Below are positions 48,849 through 57,090 of a stretch of 64,000 nt of DNA, piece by piece. The notes beneath the pieces are model-generated. The model was not told the DNA's origin. It was given only the letters and a program-made list of their open reading frames with translations, and made no database searches. The position numbers were made by a program, and so were the translations under genes. Within the stretch, counting starts at the first letter, position 1. Every line of letters starts with the position of its first letter. Source of the stretch: Shewanella woodyi ATCC 51908 (GTDB lineage Bacteria; Pseudomonadota; Gammaproteobacteria; Enterobacterales; Shewanellaceae); NCBI RefSeq assembly GCF_000019525.1, contig NC_010506.1, positions 744,001-808,000 of the forward strand. Reading direction: 5' to 3'.

Positions 48849-48931
48849 ATTAAACCTAGACGTTATTCTGATTTTTTAATTACAGATTAATTAAGATGGT
48901 TATCTATTTTTATTAAAACTATTGTGACTTA

Positions 48932-50209
48932 TTAATTACTTGTTTGAATCGTTTCCTCCTTTCTGTTTTTAAATAGGTTAATCGTTTTATTATTGATGAG
49001 TGGTTTCGCCCAGAATCCAACACTCAAAATATAAAATAGAGTGATGTAAACAACGACCATGCCCAGACGAAGGTCACCAGATATGTCGGCGATTGCCCCT
49101 ACCATAGGTGAAGCAAGGCCACCGCCAATAATGCCAGTACAGAGAATACCTGCTACAGAGCCATGATGTTTGGGGACTGAGTTTAGTGCCAATGAGAAGA
49201 TGACTGACCACATGACTGAAAGGAAAAATCCAACCATAGGAAAGGCCATTAATGCGACCTCTTTACTGCCAAATAATCCGGCCGTTAGGGAGATGATGGC
49301 GCTGACAGAGAAGAGTTTGAGCACGAGTCTGCTGTCTAAAAACTTAACCAGTATTAGCCCGAGCACACACCCTAGTGTCAGCATCAACCAGAACTGGCTT
49401 AATACAGCTGTTCCTTGGGTTACTGGATCTAATCCGTGCTGCTGTTGCAGGAAGATGGAGATGAAGTTAGCAACTCCTTGTTCTGTTCCCACATAGGCGG
49501 CGATGGCAAGAAAGAATAGGACAATTTTCTTATCTTTAAATAGTGATACATATACTTTTACTGCACCGATGGACTCCGCTTCATTACGCTCAACCTTAGG
49601 GAATTTAAGCAAGGTGATAAGCATTAACATCATTAATGAGATAAGTGCAAATATCCAATACATGGAGACCCAAGTCATATTTGCGGGGACGAGTGCTTGC
49701 AGGGTGCTGACCATGGCACTGCTTGTGTTAGGTTCGTCGATGGCAAGCACCACCTTGCTGTAGACCAGTGGGCTAAGAGCACCGGCTGCCCCAAAGAGAA
49801 GTTGGGCTGATACTGAGTAGAAAGCGAAATGCTCCTCACCACCAACAACTCGTAATAGTGGGTTGATGGCTACCTGTAACATCGCCATGCCTGTACCTAT
49901 GAGAAACAGAGAGAGCATCGCCATATAGAAGTTCGGTGATATTCCAAACAGTAGTGAGCCTAAGGCTGCCATGAGAAAAGCCAGAAAGAGCACTGGCTTT
50001 TCACTGAACTTGTCGACTAACATCCCAGATGGGATAGACATCACCCCGTATGCTGCAAAGAAGGAGAAGGGCAGGAATCCTGCGAGTGCTAGACTTAAAT
50101 TAAAGTCGGCTATCAAAGAGGGAAATAGGGGGCCGAGTATATTGGTAATAAAAGACACCACGAAGAATGTCAGTAAAACTAAGGCCAGAATCAGCTTGTT
50201 CTTATTCAT
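48932..50209 (-). CDS. MFS sugar permease (FHS/NagP-like)
   Basis: A 425-residue inner-membrane transporter with twelve predicted helices. LALAGFLPFSFFAAYGVMSIPSGMLVDKFSEKPVLF is the characteristic first-loop region of fucose/hexose-type (FHS) permeases, to which Shewanella GlcNAc permease NagP also belongs. It likely imports GlcNAc, GlcN or a chitin disaccharide. First gene of the three-gene operon; the 170-base region upstream contains a candidate operator. Confidence 0.83.
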   Translation of the reverse strand: MNKNKLILALVLLTFFVVSFITNILGPLFPSLIADFNLSLALAGFLPFSFFAAYGVMSIPSGMLVDKFSEKPVLFLAFLMAALGSLLFGISPNFYMAMLSLFLIGTGMAMLQVAINPLLRVVGGEEHFAFYSVSAQLLFGAAGALSPLVYSKVVLAIDEPNTSSAMVSTLQALVPANMTWVSMYWIFALISLMMLMLITLLKFPKVERNEAESIGAVKVYVSLFKDKKIVLFFLAIAAYVGTEQGVANFISIFLQQQHGLDPVTQGTAVLSQFWLMLTLGCVLGLILVKFLDSRLVLKLFSVSAIISLTAGLFGSKEVALMAFPMVGFFLSVMWSVIFSLALNSVPKHHGSVAGILCTGIIGGGLASPMVGAIADISGDLRLGMVVVYITLFYILSVGFWAKPLINNKTINLFKNRKEETIQTSN

Positions 50210-50260
50210 CTTTCAGCATCCTTTGCTGTATCAAATATCTGATTTATATTGCCTGTCTTT

Positions 50261-50297
50261 TATCACTATAGAGATACTAAACTATCAAATAGTGATA
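50261..50297. promoter_or_regulatory. Candidate operator upstream of the permease operon
   Basis: Inverted repeat TATCACTA (50261-50268) and TAGTGATA (50290-50297), 52-88 bases upstream of the permease start. The same octamer TAGTGATA recurs at 51905-51912 in the deacetylase/AraC intergenic region, which makes the AraC protein its natural candidate ligand. Evidence is only by eye. Confidence 0.4.
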
Positions 50298-50380
50298 CTT
50301 TTCAACCGCCCTTGTTTTTATTGTTATCTTCATGATAGGAAAGAGTTTTTAATTCTAGGTTAAAGAGGTAAAGGATGTAA

Positions 50381-50409
50381 AAAGGCCAGAGATTTAATCT
50401 CTGGCCTTT
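50381..50409. terminator. Intrinsic terminator after the chitin deacetylase gene
   Basis: AAAGGCCAGAGATT and AATCTCTGGCCTTT form a perfect long stem; reads on the minus strand after the deacetylase and separates it from the permease operon. Confidence 0.85.
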
Positions 50410-50456
50410 CGGTGATAAGCAATTCTTACACTAGATAGGTAAGTTTACTGGTTCAA

Positions 50457-51731
50457 TTAGTTTGCTAAGAACAGTGTATCGCTAACATCTGGTGCCCAAA
50501 GAGTTTGAGATACATGGTCAGCAATTACAGTATATGTCTGCCCCATATAAGTGACGCTCTCGCCAGCTTGATAACTAACATTTTCAGTCCAAACTGAGCT
50601 TGGTGTGCTCTTTAACCATAGGTTTGAGCTGGCTGTTGGTGCCCAGTTATTTTGGGATGTATGGGCAGAAACCGCCTTAAATACAGCATTATTGTAGGTA
50701 ACATAGTCACCCTCTTGGTAGCTAGTTTCGCTTAACCATTGTGGTGCATAGTTATCCATAGTATCGAATTGATAACCTGCAGCCAGTGCAAGCTCAATAA
50801 ACTTAGCCAGTTTTGGTAGGTTCAAGGTTGCACCTTGGCCACGCTTAGCATCTTCGAACAGGAAGTCATGGGTTAAGATAATAACCTTATCTGCGTGCAG
50901 AGCATCACCACATGGGAAGGTTTGTGTCTTTGAGTTAACGGGGTTGATGGTTACCGGTGCACAGGCATTAAGTGCTGCATCAACATAACCGAGAAAGGCT
51001 TCGGCTTCTGTTAGGCTGTTCGCTGGGTATGGGATCCCCCAGTTTTCAGGTGCCCAGTCGAGATCCCAACCATGGATAAGATAACCTTTATCAGCAAGGA
51101 TATTTGATACCTCAACACCTGCTTTTGAACTGTTTGATGGATTTTCAGCATCACAAACATAACCAGGCTCCCAAGGCTTAAAGTCATCAGAGGTCGCACA
51201 CAGGCCATCCCCTTTTAGCTCACCGCTTGAGCGCCAGCCATTAGTGTATGGTAGGCGAGCTAGGCTAGCTGCTTTATAGTTAGGGTAGCTTTGAATGTTT
51301 GGTATGTAAGACTCTAAAACAGTGAGGTTTTCACTGAACATAGAGGCATCATATACAGGATCTTGATAGGAGTTAATTTGATGATCACCAGTGGCATTAC
51401 ACTCAGCGCCACTTGTTGGGCCAAACTCCTCGACACAGTTATGTACCATATGGTCATAACTGTGGTTAGCTACCACATGTCCGCTTTTTAATGTTTGAAT
51501 TAGTGCAGAAAGAGCCTGATCTTCGTTTTCATCAGCGATGCCATCTAAGTGCCAAGCATTGATATAGAAAGTCGCTTTAATACCTGCATTATCTAAGGTG
51601 TCAATGAGTGCTGGAGTTGCATTCATCGGGCCATCATCGAATGTTAAGTAGATGGTTTTATCACTGGCTTGTGCATATGAAATAGAGGCAAGAGCTAGTG
51701 ATAGTGCGCAGGTTAGAGTTGTTAATTTCAC
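50457..51731 (-). CDS. Chitin oligosaccharide (disaccharide) deacetylase with two chitin-binding domains
   Basis: Secreted carbohydrate-esterase-4 enzyme. The 424-residue protein has a signal peptide (to YAQA), NodB-type motif TFDDG (residues 30-34, Asp32/33), metal ligands in HSYDH (His90, His94), and C-terminal motifs typical of Vibrio chitin oligosaccharide deacetylases that turn (GlcNAc)2 into GlcNAc-GlcN. Two CBM5/12-type modules follow (about 335-375 and 380-424), each with the aromatic pattern WxxxxxYxxGxxVxYxxxxYxAxxxxxxxxWAP. The product is a known inducer and food source in vibrios; the nearby hexosaminidase and kinase suit its further use. Confidence 0.9.
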   Translation of the reverse strand: MKLTTLTCALSLALASISYAQASDKTIYLTFDDGPMNATPALIDTLDNAGIKATFYINAWHLDGIADENEDQALSALIQTLKSGHVVANHSYDHMVHNCVEEFGPTSGAECNATGDHQINSYQDPVYDASMFSENLTVLESYIPNIQSYPNYKAASLARLPYTNGWRSSGELKGDGLCATSDDFKPWEPGYVCDAENPSNSSKAGVEVSNILADKGYLIHGWDLDWAPENWGIPYPANSLTEAEAFLGYVDAALNACAPVTINPVNSKTQTFPCGDALHADKVIILTHDFLFEDAKRGQGATLNLPKLAKFIELALAAGYQFDTMDNYAPQWLSETSYQEGDYVTYNNAVFKAVSAHTSQNNWAPTASSNLWLKSTPSSVWTENVSYQAGESVTYMGQTYTVIADHVSQTLWAPDVSDTLFLAN

Positions 51732-52090
51732 TGTTATTTCCTTGTGTTATCAGAGGTAAAAAATGATATTTTCAATTATTTTTATAATTGTGTTTTTATT
51801 AGTGTGGTTAATTTAATCTTTGTTTTTTAACTCTGGTTATACGATTCAACTCCCTTAATATATTATTCTATCCATTTGATTTTATAACTTGATTGTCTAG
51901 TCAGTAGTGATATCTACTTTATATATATAAATATCCAGTTATAAACAACTGCTATTATTTGTATTCTGCCTTTATAAGGATAAAGTCTAGTTATATTTAA
52001 AATGAATATATTGTAAAAAGGTCTAATACACTTAACTACTAAGCGGGTTAGACTTTTCTAAATTGAGCATTAATAAACGGACTTATTTTA
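51732..52090. promoter_or_regulatory. Divergent promoter region of deacetylase and AraC genes
   Basis: AT-rich, gene-free. Contains GTAGTGATATCTAC (51904-51917), including the octamer TAGTGATA found before the permease operon, and the inverted repeat GTCTAA...TTAGAC (about 52020-52054) just before the AraC gene. Confidence 0.45.
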
Positions 52091-52960
52091 ATGAAACCTA
52101 TGTGCGAGAAAGTGATCCCTTCGAGTAACAGCTCATGGCGTTTTGTTAAGTACCAACTCCCCAATATTGACTTTAATTGGCACTACCATCCTGAGTATGA
52201 GATCTGTTTGACCTTAAACAGCCAAGGTTTGAGGTATATTGGCGATCATATTGAGGAGTATTCAGAGCCAGATCTGGTCTTTGTTGGTCCCCATATGCCC
52301 CACACTTGGCACTCAAGTATCAATGAGGATGAGTCTACACAAATAGTCTATGTCGCTCAGATCCCTAAACTTTGGCTAGATGGGCAAGTGGCTGAACACC
52401 CTGAAATGCAGGGTTTAGAGGAGATGTTAGAGCGCTCCTCAAGGGGGATTTTTTATAGCCCAGAGAGTACGGAAAAAGCCCTAAGTTTGTTTCAGCAGAT
52501 GGAAAGCGCCGATCCCTTTAGCCGTTATATTCTGCTAATGAATTTACTCAATGTGATGCTCAAAGACGCTCAATCTAAGCTGTTATCCAGCCGATTCTTT
52601 ACCTACGGTGATAAGACAGATTCAGGGATCGATAAACTAGATAGGGTTATTGAGTATATCTACGGTAACTTTGATAGGGGGCTTTATGCTGATGAATTAG
52701 CTGCTATTGCGCATATGAGTACCAACCATTTTCATCGATTCTTTAAAAAGCGTACCGAACGTACTTTAACTGAATTTATCAATCAGTTGAGGATAGGTAA
52801 GGCATGTAAGTTACTCATTAACTCAAACCATCCAATCTCTGTAATTAGCGATCAATGTGGTTTTAATAACATCTCCAATTTCAATCGTCAGTTTCTTTCG
52901 ATAAAGGGCAGTACACCGAGTCGATTTAGAAAAAGCCTCAGGCTTAAGCATGCGCAATAA
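52091..52960 (+). CDS. AraC-family transcriptional regulator of the chitin cluster
   Basis: A 289-residue regulator: N-terminal cupin sensor (FNWHYHPEYEICLTLNSQG, with VGPHMPHTWH) and two C-terminal helix-turn-helix motifs (about 190-285: YADELAAIAHMSTNHFHRFFKKR and ISVISDQCGFNNISNFNRQFLSIKGSTPSRFR). It is divergent from the chitin deacetylase and is likely to control it and the permease operon. Ligand may be GlcNAc-GlcN or another chitin product; inference only. MKPM gives an alternative start at codon 4. Confidence 0.87.
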   Translation: MKPMCEKVIPSSNSSWRFVKYQLPNIDFNWHYHPEYEICLTLNSQGLRYIGDHIEEYSEPDLVFVGPHMPHTWHSSINEDESTQIVYVAQIPKLWLDGQVAEHPEMQGLEEMLERSSRGIFYSPESTEKALSLFQQMESADPFSRYILLMNLLNVMLKDAQSKLLSSRFFTYGDKTDSGIDKLDRVIEYIYGNFDRGLYADELAAIAHMSTNHFHRFFKKRTERTLTEFINQLRIGKACKLLINSNHPISVISDQCGFNNISNFNRQFLSIKGSTPSRFRKSLRLKHAQ

Positions 52961-53012
52961 GAAAAATAAAAAAGAAGCACTAGGCCTCTTTTTATTTAGT
53001 TTCTGTTTGTAT

Positions 53013-53281
53013 TTATACCCAAACAACTTCAAGGTGCAGGATTCAGCATGTCGAGAAGTGACAGAGTTCAAGGCATGAAATAGTAGGACTAGTTATTCTA
53101 ATTCAATATTTCATAACACAGAAAAATGTTGCTTCTCGCCTTGCCCTTTGGGAGTTCCCGTAGAATCCCTGCACTGCGTTAGTGATATCAACAAGGGAAT
53201 AACCATTATCCTCAATCACTGCCTTGTTCAGCTATCCTACGGGAGCTCTGAAACGAGCATCTTGAGGTAGCTTGGGTATAA
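53013..53281. repeat. MITE-like inverted-repeat element 1
   Basis: About 269 bp with imperfect terminal inverted repeats starting TTATACCCAA on both ends. Internal ACAAGGGAATAACCATT (53191-53207) is shared exactly with element 2 (55961-55977). It has no open frame of its own and abuts the stop codon of the desulfurase fusion (10-base gap). Confidence 0.7.
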
Positions 53282-53291
53282 GCTATGGGGA

Positions 53292-55607
53292 TTAGCTGCT
53301 TAACGCATAACCGCCCTTTAGGTGAGCGACATTCGTAAAGCCAAGTCGATACATGGCTTGAGCCGCAACCATAGAGCGACTGCCACTGCGGCACACAAGC
53401 ACCCACTCTGACTCTTTCTCCATCTGATGCTCCTGAATGAATTGCACCAGACGTGTCATCGGAATATTAAGGCCTGTATTTAAGCTGTTTTCAGTACTAC
53501 TCTGCTCGCTCACTGTATCTAGTTTATGTTGCAGTGCATACTCATGGGGTTCACGAATATCAAGAATCTTCACATCACTGGAAACTGTCAGTCTCTGTTT
53601 GAGACTATCGCTACTGTACTCCTTAATTTGAGCTTTATCGCAGTCACCATAGTAGGCTCCACATAGGATCTCAGTGCCTGTCTCATCATTTAGATTTGAG
53701 TCTAGATCAGCTTTTCTTGCTGCAAACTGGGATTGGTTAATTGAACCCGTAAGTACTGATTGAAGCAGGCAATTGCGCACCACTTCAGCTGAGAGCGTGG
53801 TAGTAAATTCGTTATTGTAGTCATGACTGGCGCATAGCAAGGTTTGCTGGCCAATTAAGCGGTTTATCTGTTTTAGGCTATGGTACATGTCGATTGAGCT
53901 GCTGGAGGCGAAGTTAGTTCGGCCTAGGCTACCCATTAAGATGGTGTCCCCACAAAAAGCATAGCGGGTACTGGTGATTAAATTCATTGGATCTGAGCTT
54001 AATAACAGGCTGATGCTGTCATCGGTGTGGCCAGGTGTCGGCACCTTGACTAAAAAGAGCTCCCCTATAGTAAGCACACTAAATGATTCATCACCAACGG
54101 CTACTTTTTTTGTGTTGGTTGGCCAGCCAAGAACGTCGCTTTGTTGAGTGCTAAGGTACTTATTGGCTAATGCAACTCGTCCAGAGATATGATCGGCATG
54201 ACCGTGTGTATCTAAGATGGCGACAGGGGTTAACTGCTGACATTGCAGCAGAGTATCGATACGTTTCTCAAGTTCAGGAAGTGGGTCGATAACCAGCGCC
54301 TGTTTACTCTTCATATCGGCATAGACCCAGGTACAGCTAGAGCCGGAGCGCAGTTGCACTAAACCATTGAGTGGGGTTTTATCTTGTGTTTGCTCTGTGT
54401 CATCGAGCATTAAACAGCTATTGGTGAGTGCTTTGGCCGCTGAGCGGATCCTTGCACAAGCACTATCAACCTCCTCTTGGGTCATAGCGGGACCAAAGGA
54501 GAGACGAATAGCGGATTCACTCTGCCAAACAGGTAAACCCATGGCGTCGAGAACAAAGCTTCGCGTGACTTTAGAGCTGCAGGCAGAGCCTGAACTGACA
54601 CGGATATTTGCAGCGTCAAACAGGTCCATAATCTCTTTGCTGCTAAATCCTGGAACGGCGAAGTTCAGTGTGGTGGGGACACTATTATTAAATTGGTGGT
54701 TAAAGACAATATCGGGAAACGCTTGCGATAGGCTGTGACTTAGCTGTCGACGATAATCGTTCAGTGTATTGAGATCGTAAAAAGTCGTGTTATCTGTGTC
54801 GAGCAGCATCTGGAATATCACATTAAGGGCTGCCATACCTGGCAGGTTTTCAGTGCCTGAGCGCAGTCCGCTCTCCTGACCACCGCCTGCAATGAAGGGA
54901 GTAAAGGGCGCACCTTCACGTATATAGATAAAACCAATTCCCTTAGGTGCATAGAGTTTATGTCCACTAAATGGCGCGTAATCTATGCTGGTTTTGGCTA
55001 AGTTAAGTGGGCGTTTTCCCAGAGCCTGAACACAATCGACTAACCAAAATACCTTAGAGTTTCCCTCCCTTATGCACTGCTCAAGTTGCTGTAGATCTTG
55101 ATAGACACCGGTCTCATTATTGACCGCCATGGTGCAGATCATTAATGCATTGCCGACCTCTTTTTGAATAAATTCAAGATCTAGTTTGCCAAACTGATCC
55201 ACTGGGATCGCTTTAATTTCGGCGTTGATCCCTAAGATCTCATTCCAGTGAGCCAAGGAGTTAGGAACGGCTTTATGCTCAGTTGAGCCATATAGAATGC
55301 TATATTTTTTCCCTTTTTTAATCTGAGTCTTGGCTTTTATCAGACCAGACAATATTCCGGTTTGGATCCCCTCAGTAGCGCCACTGGTAAAGATAAGCTT
55401 GCCCTCTCCTGTGCCTAACAGTGTTTTGGCACGCTGACGGGTCTGCTCCATTAAGTTCTTCGCTTTGAGCCCAGTTATGTGACTACTGCTGGGATTGCCG
55501 AAGAGATCTTGCATGGCATCCATTGCAGCTTGTGCGGCTTGAGGGAGAACCGGAGTGGTCGCATTCGCATCGAGGTAGATCTGACTTAAGTTTGTTGTCT
55601 GGCTCAT
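53292..55607 (-). CDS. Cysteine desulfurase - ETHE1-like metallo-beta-lactamase - rhodanese fusion protein
   Basis: A 771-residue three-domain sulfur-handling protein. (1) Residues about 9-395: NifS/IscS-type class V aminotransferase, with PLP lysine Lys217 in SGHK and active-site Cys343 in SSGSACSS. (2) About 412-650: metallo-beta-lactamase domain of the persulfide dioxygenase type, with THGHADH (His468, His470, Asp472, His473), GHT (His527), CGDT (Asp554), GRTNF and SHDYN (His595). (3) About 668-771: rhodanese with CRSGSRS (Cys739). Predicted flow: cysteine persulfide formed by domain 1, oxidised to sulfite or passed to a thiol acceptor by domains 2 and 3. All catalytic residues look intact. 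Cytoplasmic, no signal peptide. It is flanked by repeat elements on both sides. Confidence 0.92.
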   Translation of the reverse strand: MSQTTNLSQIYLDANATTPVLPQAAQAAMDAMQDLFGNPSSSHITGLKAKNLMEQTRQRAKTLLGTGEGKLIFTSGATEGIQTGILSGLIKAKTQIKKGKKYSILYGSTEHKAVPNSLAHWNEILGINAEIKAIPVDQFGKLDLEFIQKEVGNALMICTMAVNNETGVYQDLQQLEQCIREGNSKVFWLVDCVQALGKRPLNLAKTSIDYAPFSGHKLYAPKGIGFIYIREGAPFTPFIAGGGQESGLRSGTENLPGMAALNVIFQMLLDTDNTTFYDLNTLNDYRRQLSHSLSQAFPDIVFNHQFNNSVPTTLNFAVPGFSSKEIMDLFDAANIRVSSGSACSSKVTRSFVLDAMGLPVWQSESAIRLSFGPAMTQEEVDSACARIRSAAKALTNSCLMLDDTEQTQDKTPLNGLVQLRSGSSCTWVYADMKSKQALVIDPLPELEKRIDTLLQCQQLTPVAILDTHGHADHISGRVALANKYLSTQQSDVLGWPTNTKKVAVGDESFSVLTIGELFLVKVPTPGHTDDSISLLLSSDPMNLITSTRYAFCGDTILMGSLGRTNFASSSSIDMYHSLKQINRLIGQQTLLCASHDYNNEFTTTLSAEVVRNCLLQSVLTGSINQSQFAARKADLDSNLNDETGTEILCGAYYGDCDKAQIKEYSSDSLKQRLTVSSDVKILDIREPHEYALQHKLDTVSEQSSTENSLNTGLNIPMTRLVQFIQEHQMEKESEWVLVCRSGSRSMVAAQAMYRLGFTNVAHLKGGYALSS

Positions 55608-55743
55608 AGGGGGCTCTTATTTTTATCTCTGTTACCCACATATAACATAAGGGTATAACTAATTTCTTTTAGTTATATTAGCAGTTCTAAAGGAATGATC
55701 AAGATCACATTTAGTCTGCTCACGTTTAGTCAATGGAACGGGA

Positions 55744-55773
55744 AAAAGGGCATAGAAAGTTCTATGCCCTTTT
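55744..55773. terminator. Intrinsic terminator of the M48/DUF898 operon
   Basis: AAAAGGGCATAGAA and TTCTATGCCCTTTT, perfect 14-bp stem with a 2-base centre. On the minus strand it follows the M48 gene but is separated from it by the 265-bp element, which seems to have landed in the 3' region. Confidence 0.85.
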
Positions 55774-55785
55774 AAATGGGGATCT

Positions 55786-56050
55786 ATACCAATCAGTATA
55801 AAGATTTGATCGCTCAGCGAGAGTTTAGCGGTTCTGAGGTAAGGCAACGAGTGAAGAGCATATTTATTCTACGGTCAAGCTCGTTAACACAGCATCAGAG
55901 TCGCTAAAACTCGCCTGTAAGGAGTGTTTTTGGCTGCCTATTTCTGCGTTGAATGAACTCACAAGGGAATAACCATTCCATCATCCACTCGCTTTGAATT
56001 AGTTTGCCAAAAACATTCTGAGTAGATCAACTTCTTATATTGATTGGTAT
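55786..56050. repeat. MITE-like inverted-repeat element 2
   Basis: 265 bp with terminal inverted repeats ATACCAATCAgTATAA / TTATAtTGATTGGTAT (one mismatch). It shares ACAAGGGAATAACCATT and surrounding bases with element 1. It sits between the M48 stop (56053) and that operon's terminator. Confidence 0.72.
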
Positions 56051-56052
56051 TA

Positions 56053-57081
56053 TTAATGGGAAGGTTTATAGCTTCTTAAGGTGTCTACTCGTTCGCTTAA
56101 CGCTGGGTGAGTACTGCTCCAACTGGGTAGATCAACCGCTTGTTGCTCTTGTAGCTTTTCAAACAGATCCGCAAGAGGCGCTGCACTTTGAAGCCGTGAA
56201 TAGAGCTGGTGCGCGGCAAAATTATCCGCTTCGTTCTCATGTATTCTCGAATAGGTTAGGCCCCCTCCTAATACTGCGATACTGGCTAGAGTATCGGATA
56301 TACCGCTACTGTCACCGATAACCATAGCAGCAGTAATGGAGAGGATGGCTGTTTGTACCATATTCGTCATCACATGATTGTGGTGCACATGGCCCAGTTC
56401 GTGGAGTATGACCCCTTCGAGCTCCATCTTTTCGTTTGCTAATTTGACCATAGCATCGGTTAAAATAATGGTGCCGTCGGCGAGTGCAAAAGCATTTGCT
56501 CCACCGTCTGCATATCTGAACTCTATTTTAGGACGATGCTTGAATTCGACGCCTTGGTTACTGAGTTTCTCTATTAGGAGATCAAACCTTTGGCGCAGCT
56601 TCTGCCGTTCTTGCAACTCAAGTTTAGACTCTTCAAAGCCCATCTTATTAAGCATGGTTAGTCCTTGATCACCTAATTCAGTTGAGAGTTCGACAGGCAG
56701 CTGGTTGGCAATAAACTTAGCTGCTTTCGGCACCCCATAAACATAGAGCCCATAAGCGGTTAATAGGGTGATAATCGAGGCCAGAAAGATAAGTAGCAAG
56801 TTACGCTCAAGCTTAACTAAAAGTGGCGTTTTACAGTGGCTGTTTAACCAGCTATTGAGCTTGTTTCCGTCACTGCTGATAAATACCCAGCCAGTTGAGA
56901 AGGTGATACTTCTGGGCATTGAACCTATGGCATCTGAGAGCGTGACCTCCTCCAGCTGACATTGGTGCTGGTGGGCCTCGCTTTTTAAGATAAGGTAGCC
57001 GTTACTCCCTAGGGTAAGCTCGGCCGCATGCTTTGTGGAGTTTTGGGGCGCCATTAGGTGCCCCTTTATGGTTTCGTTCAT
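56053..57081 (-). CDS. M48-family membrane metallopeptidase
   Basis: A 342-residue zinc peptidase with one N-terminal membrane helix (about 94-116), then a peptidase domain with HELGH (227-231) and the third zinc ligand in HENEAD (about 282-284); FALADGTIILTD precedes it as in HtpX/Oma1-like enzymes. Short N-terminal part (about 1-90) is a small soluble domain on the cytoplasmic side. It starts 9 bases after the DUF898 gene and is surely cotranscribed with it, a pair often seen in marine gammaproteobacteria. Likely membrane-protein quality control or maturation of the DUF898 partner (inference). Confidence 0.88.
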   Translation of the reverse strand: MNETIKGHLMAPQNSTKHAAELTLGSNGYLILKSEAHQHQCQLEEVTLSDAIGSMPRSITFSTGWVFISSDGNKLNSWLNSHCKTPLLVKLERNLLLIFLASIITLLTAYGLYVYGVPKAAKFIANQLPVELSTELGDQGLTMLNKMGFEESKLELQERQKLRQRFDLLIEKLSNQGVEFKHRPKIEFRYADGGANAFALADGTIILTDAMVKLANEKMELEGVILHELGHVHHNHVMTNMVQTAILSITAAMVIGDSSGISDTLASIAVLGGGLTYSRIHENEADNFAAHQLYSRLQSAAPLADLFEKLQEQQAVDLPSWSSTHPALSERVDTLRSYKPSH

Positions 57082-57090
57082 CTGACTGTA

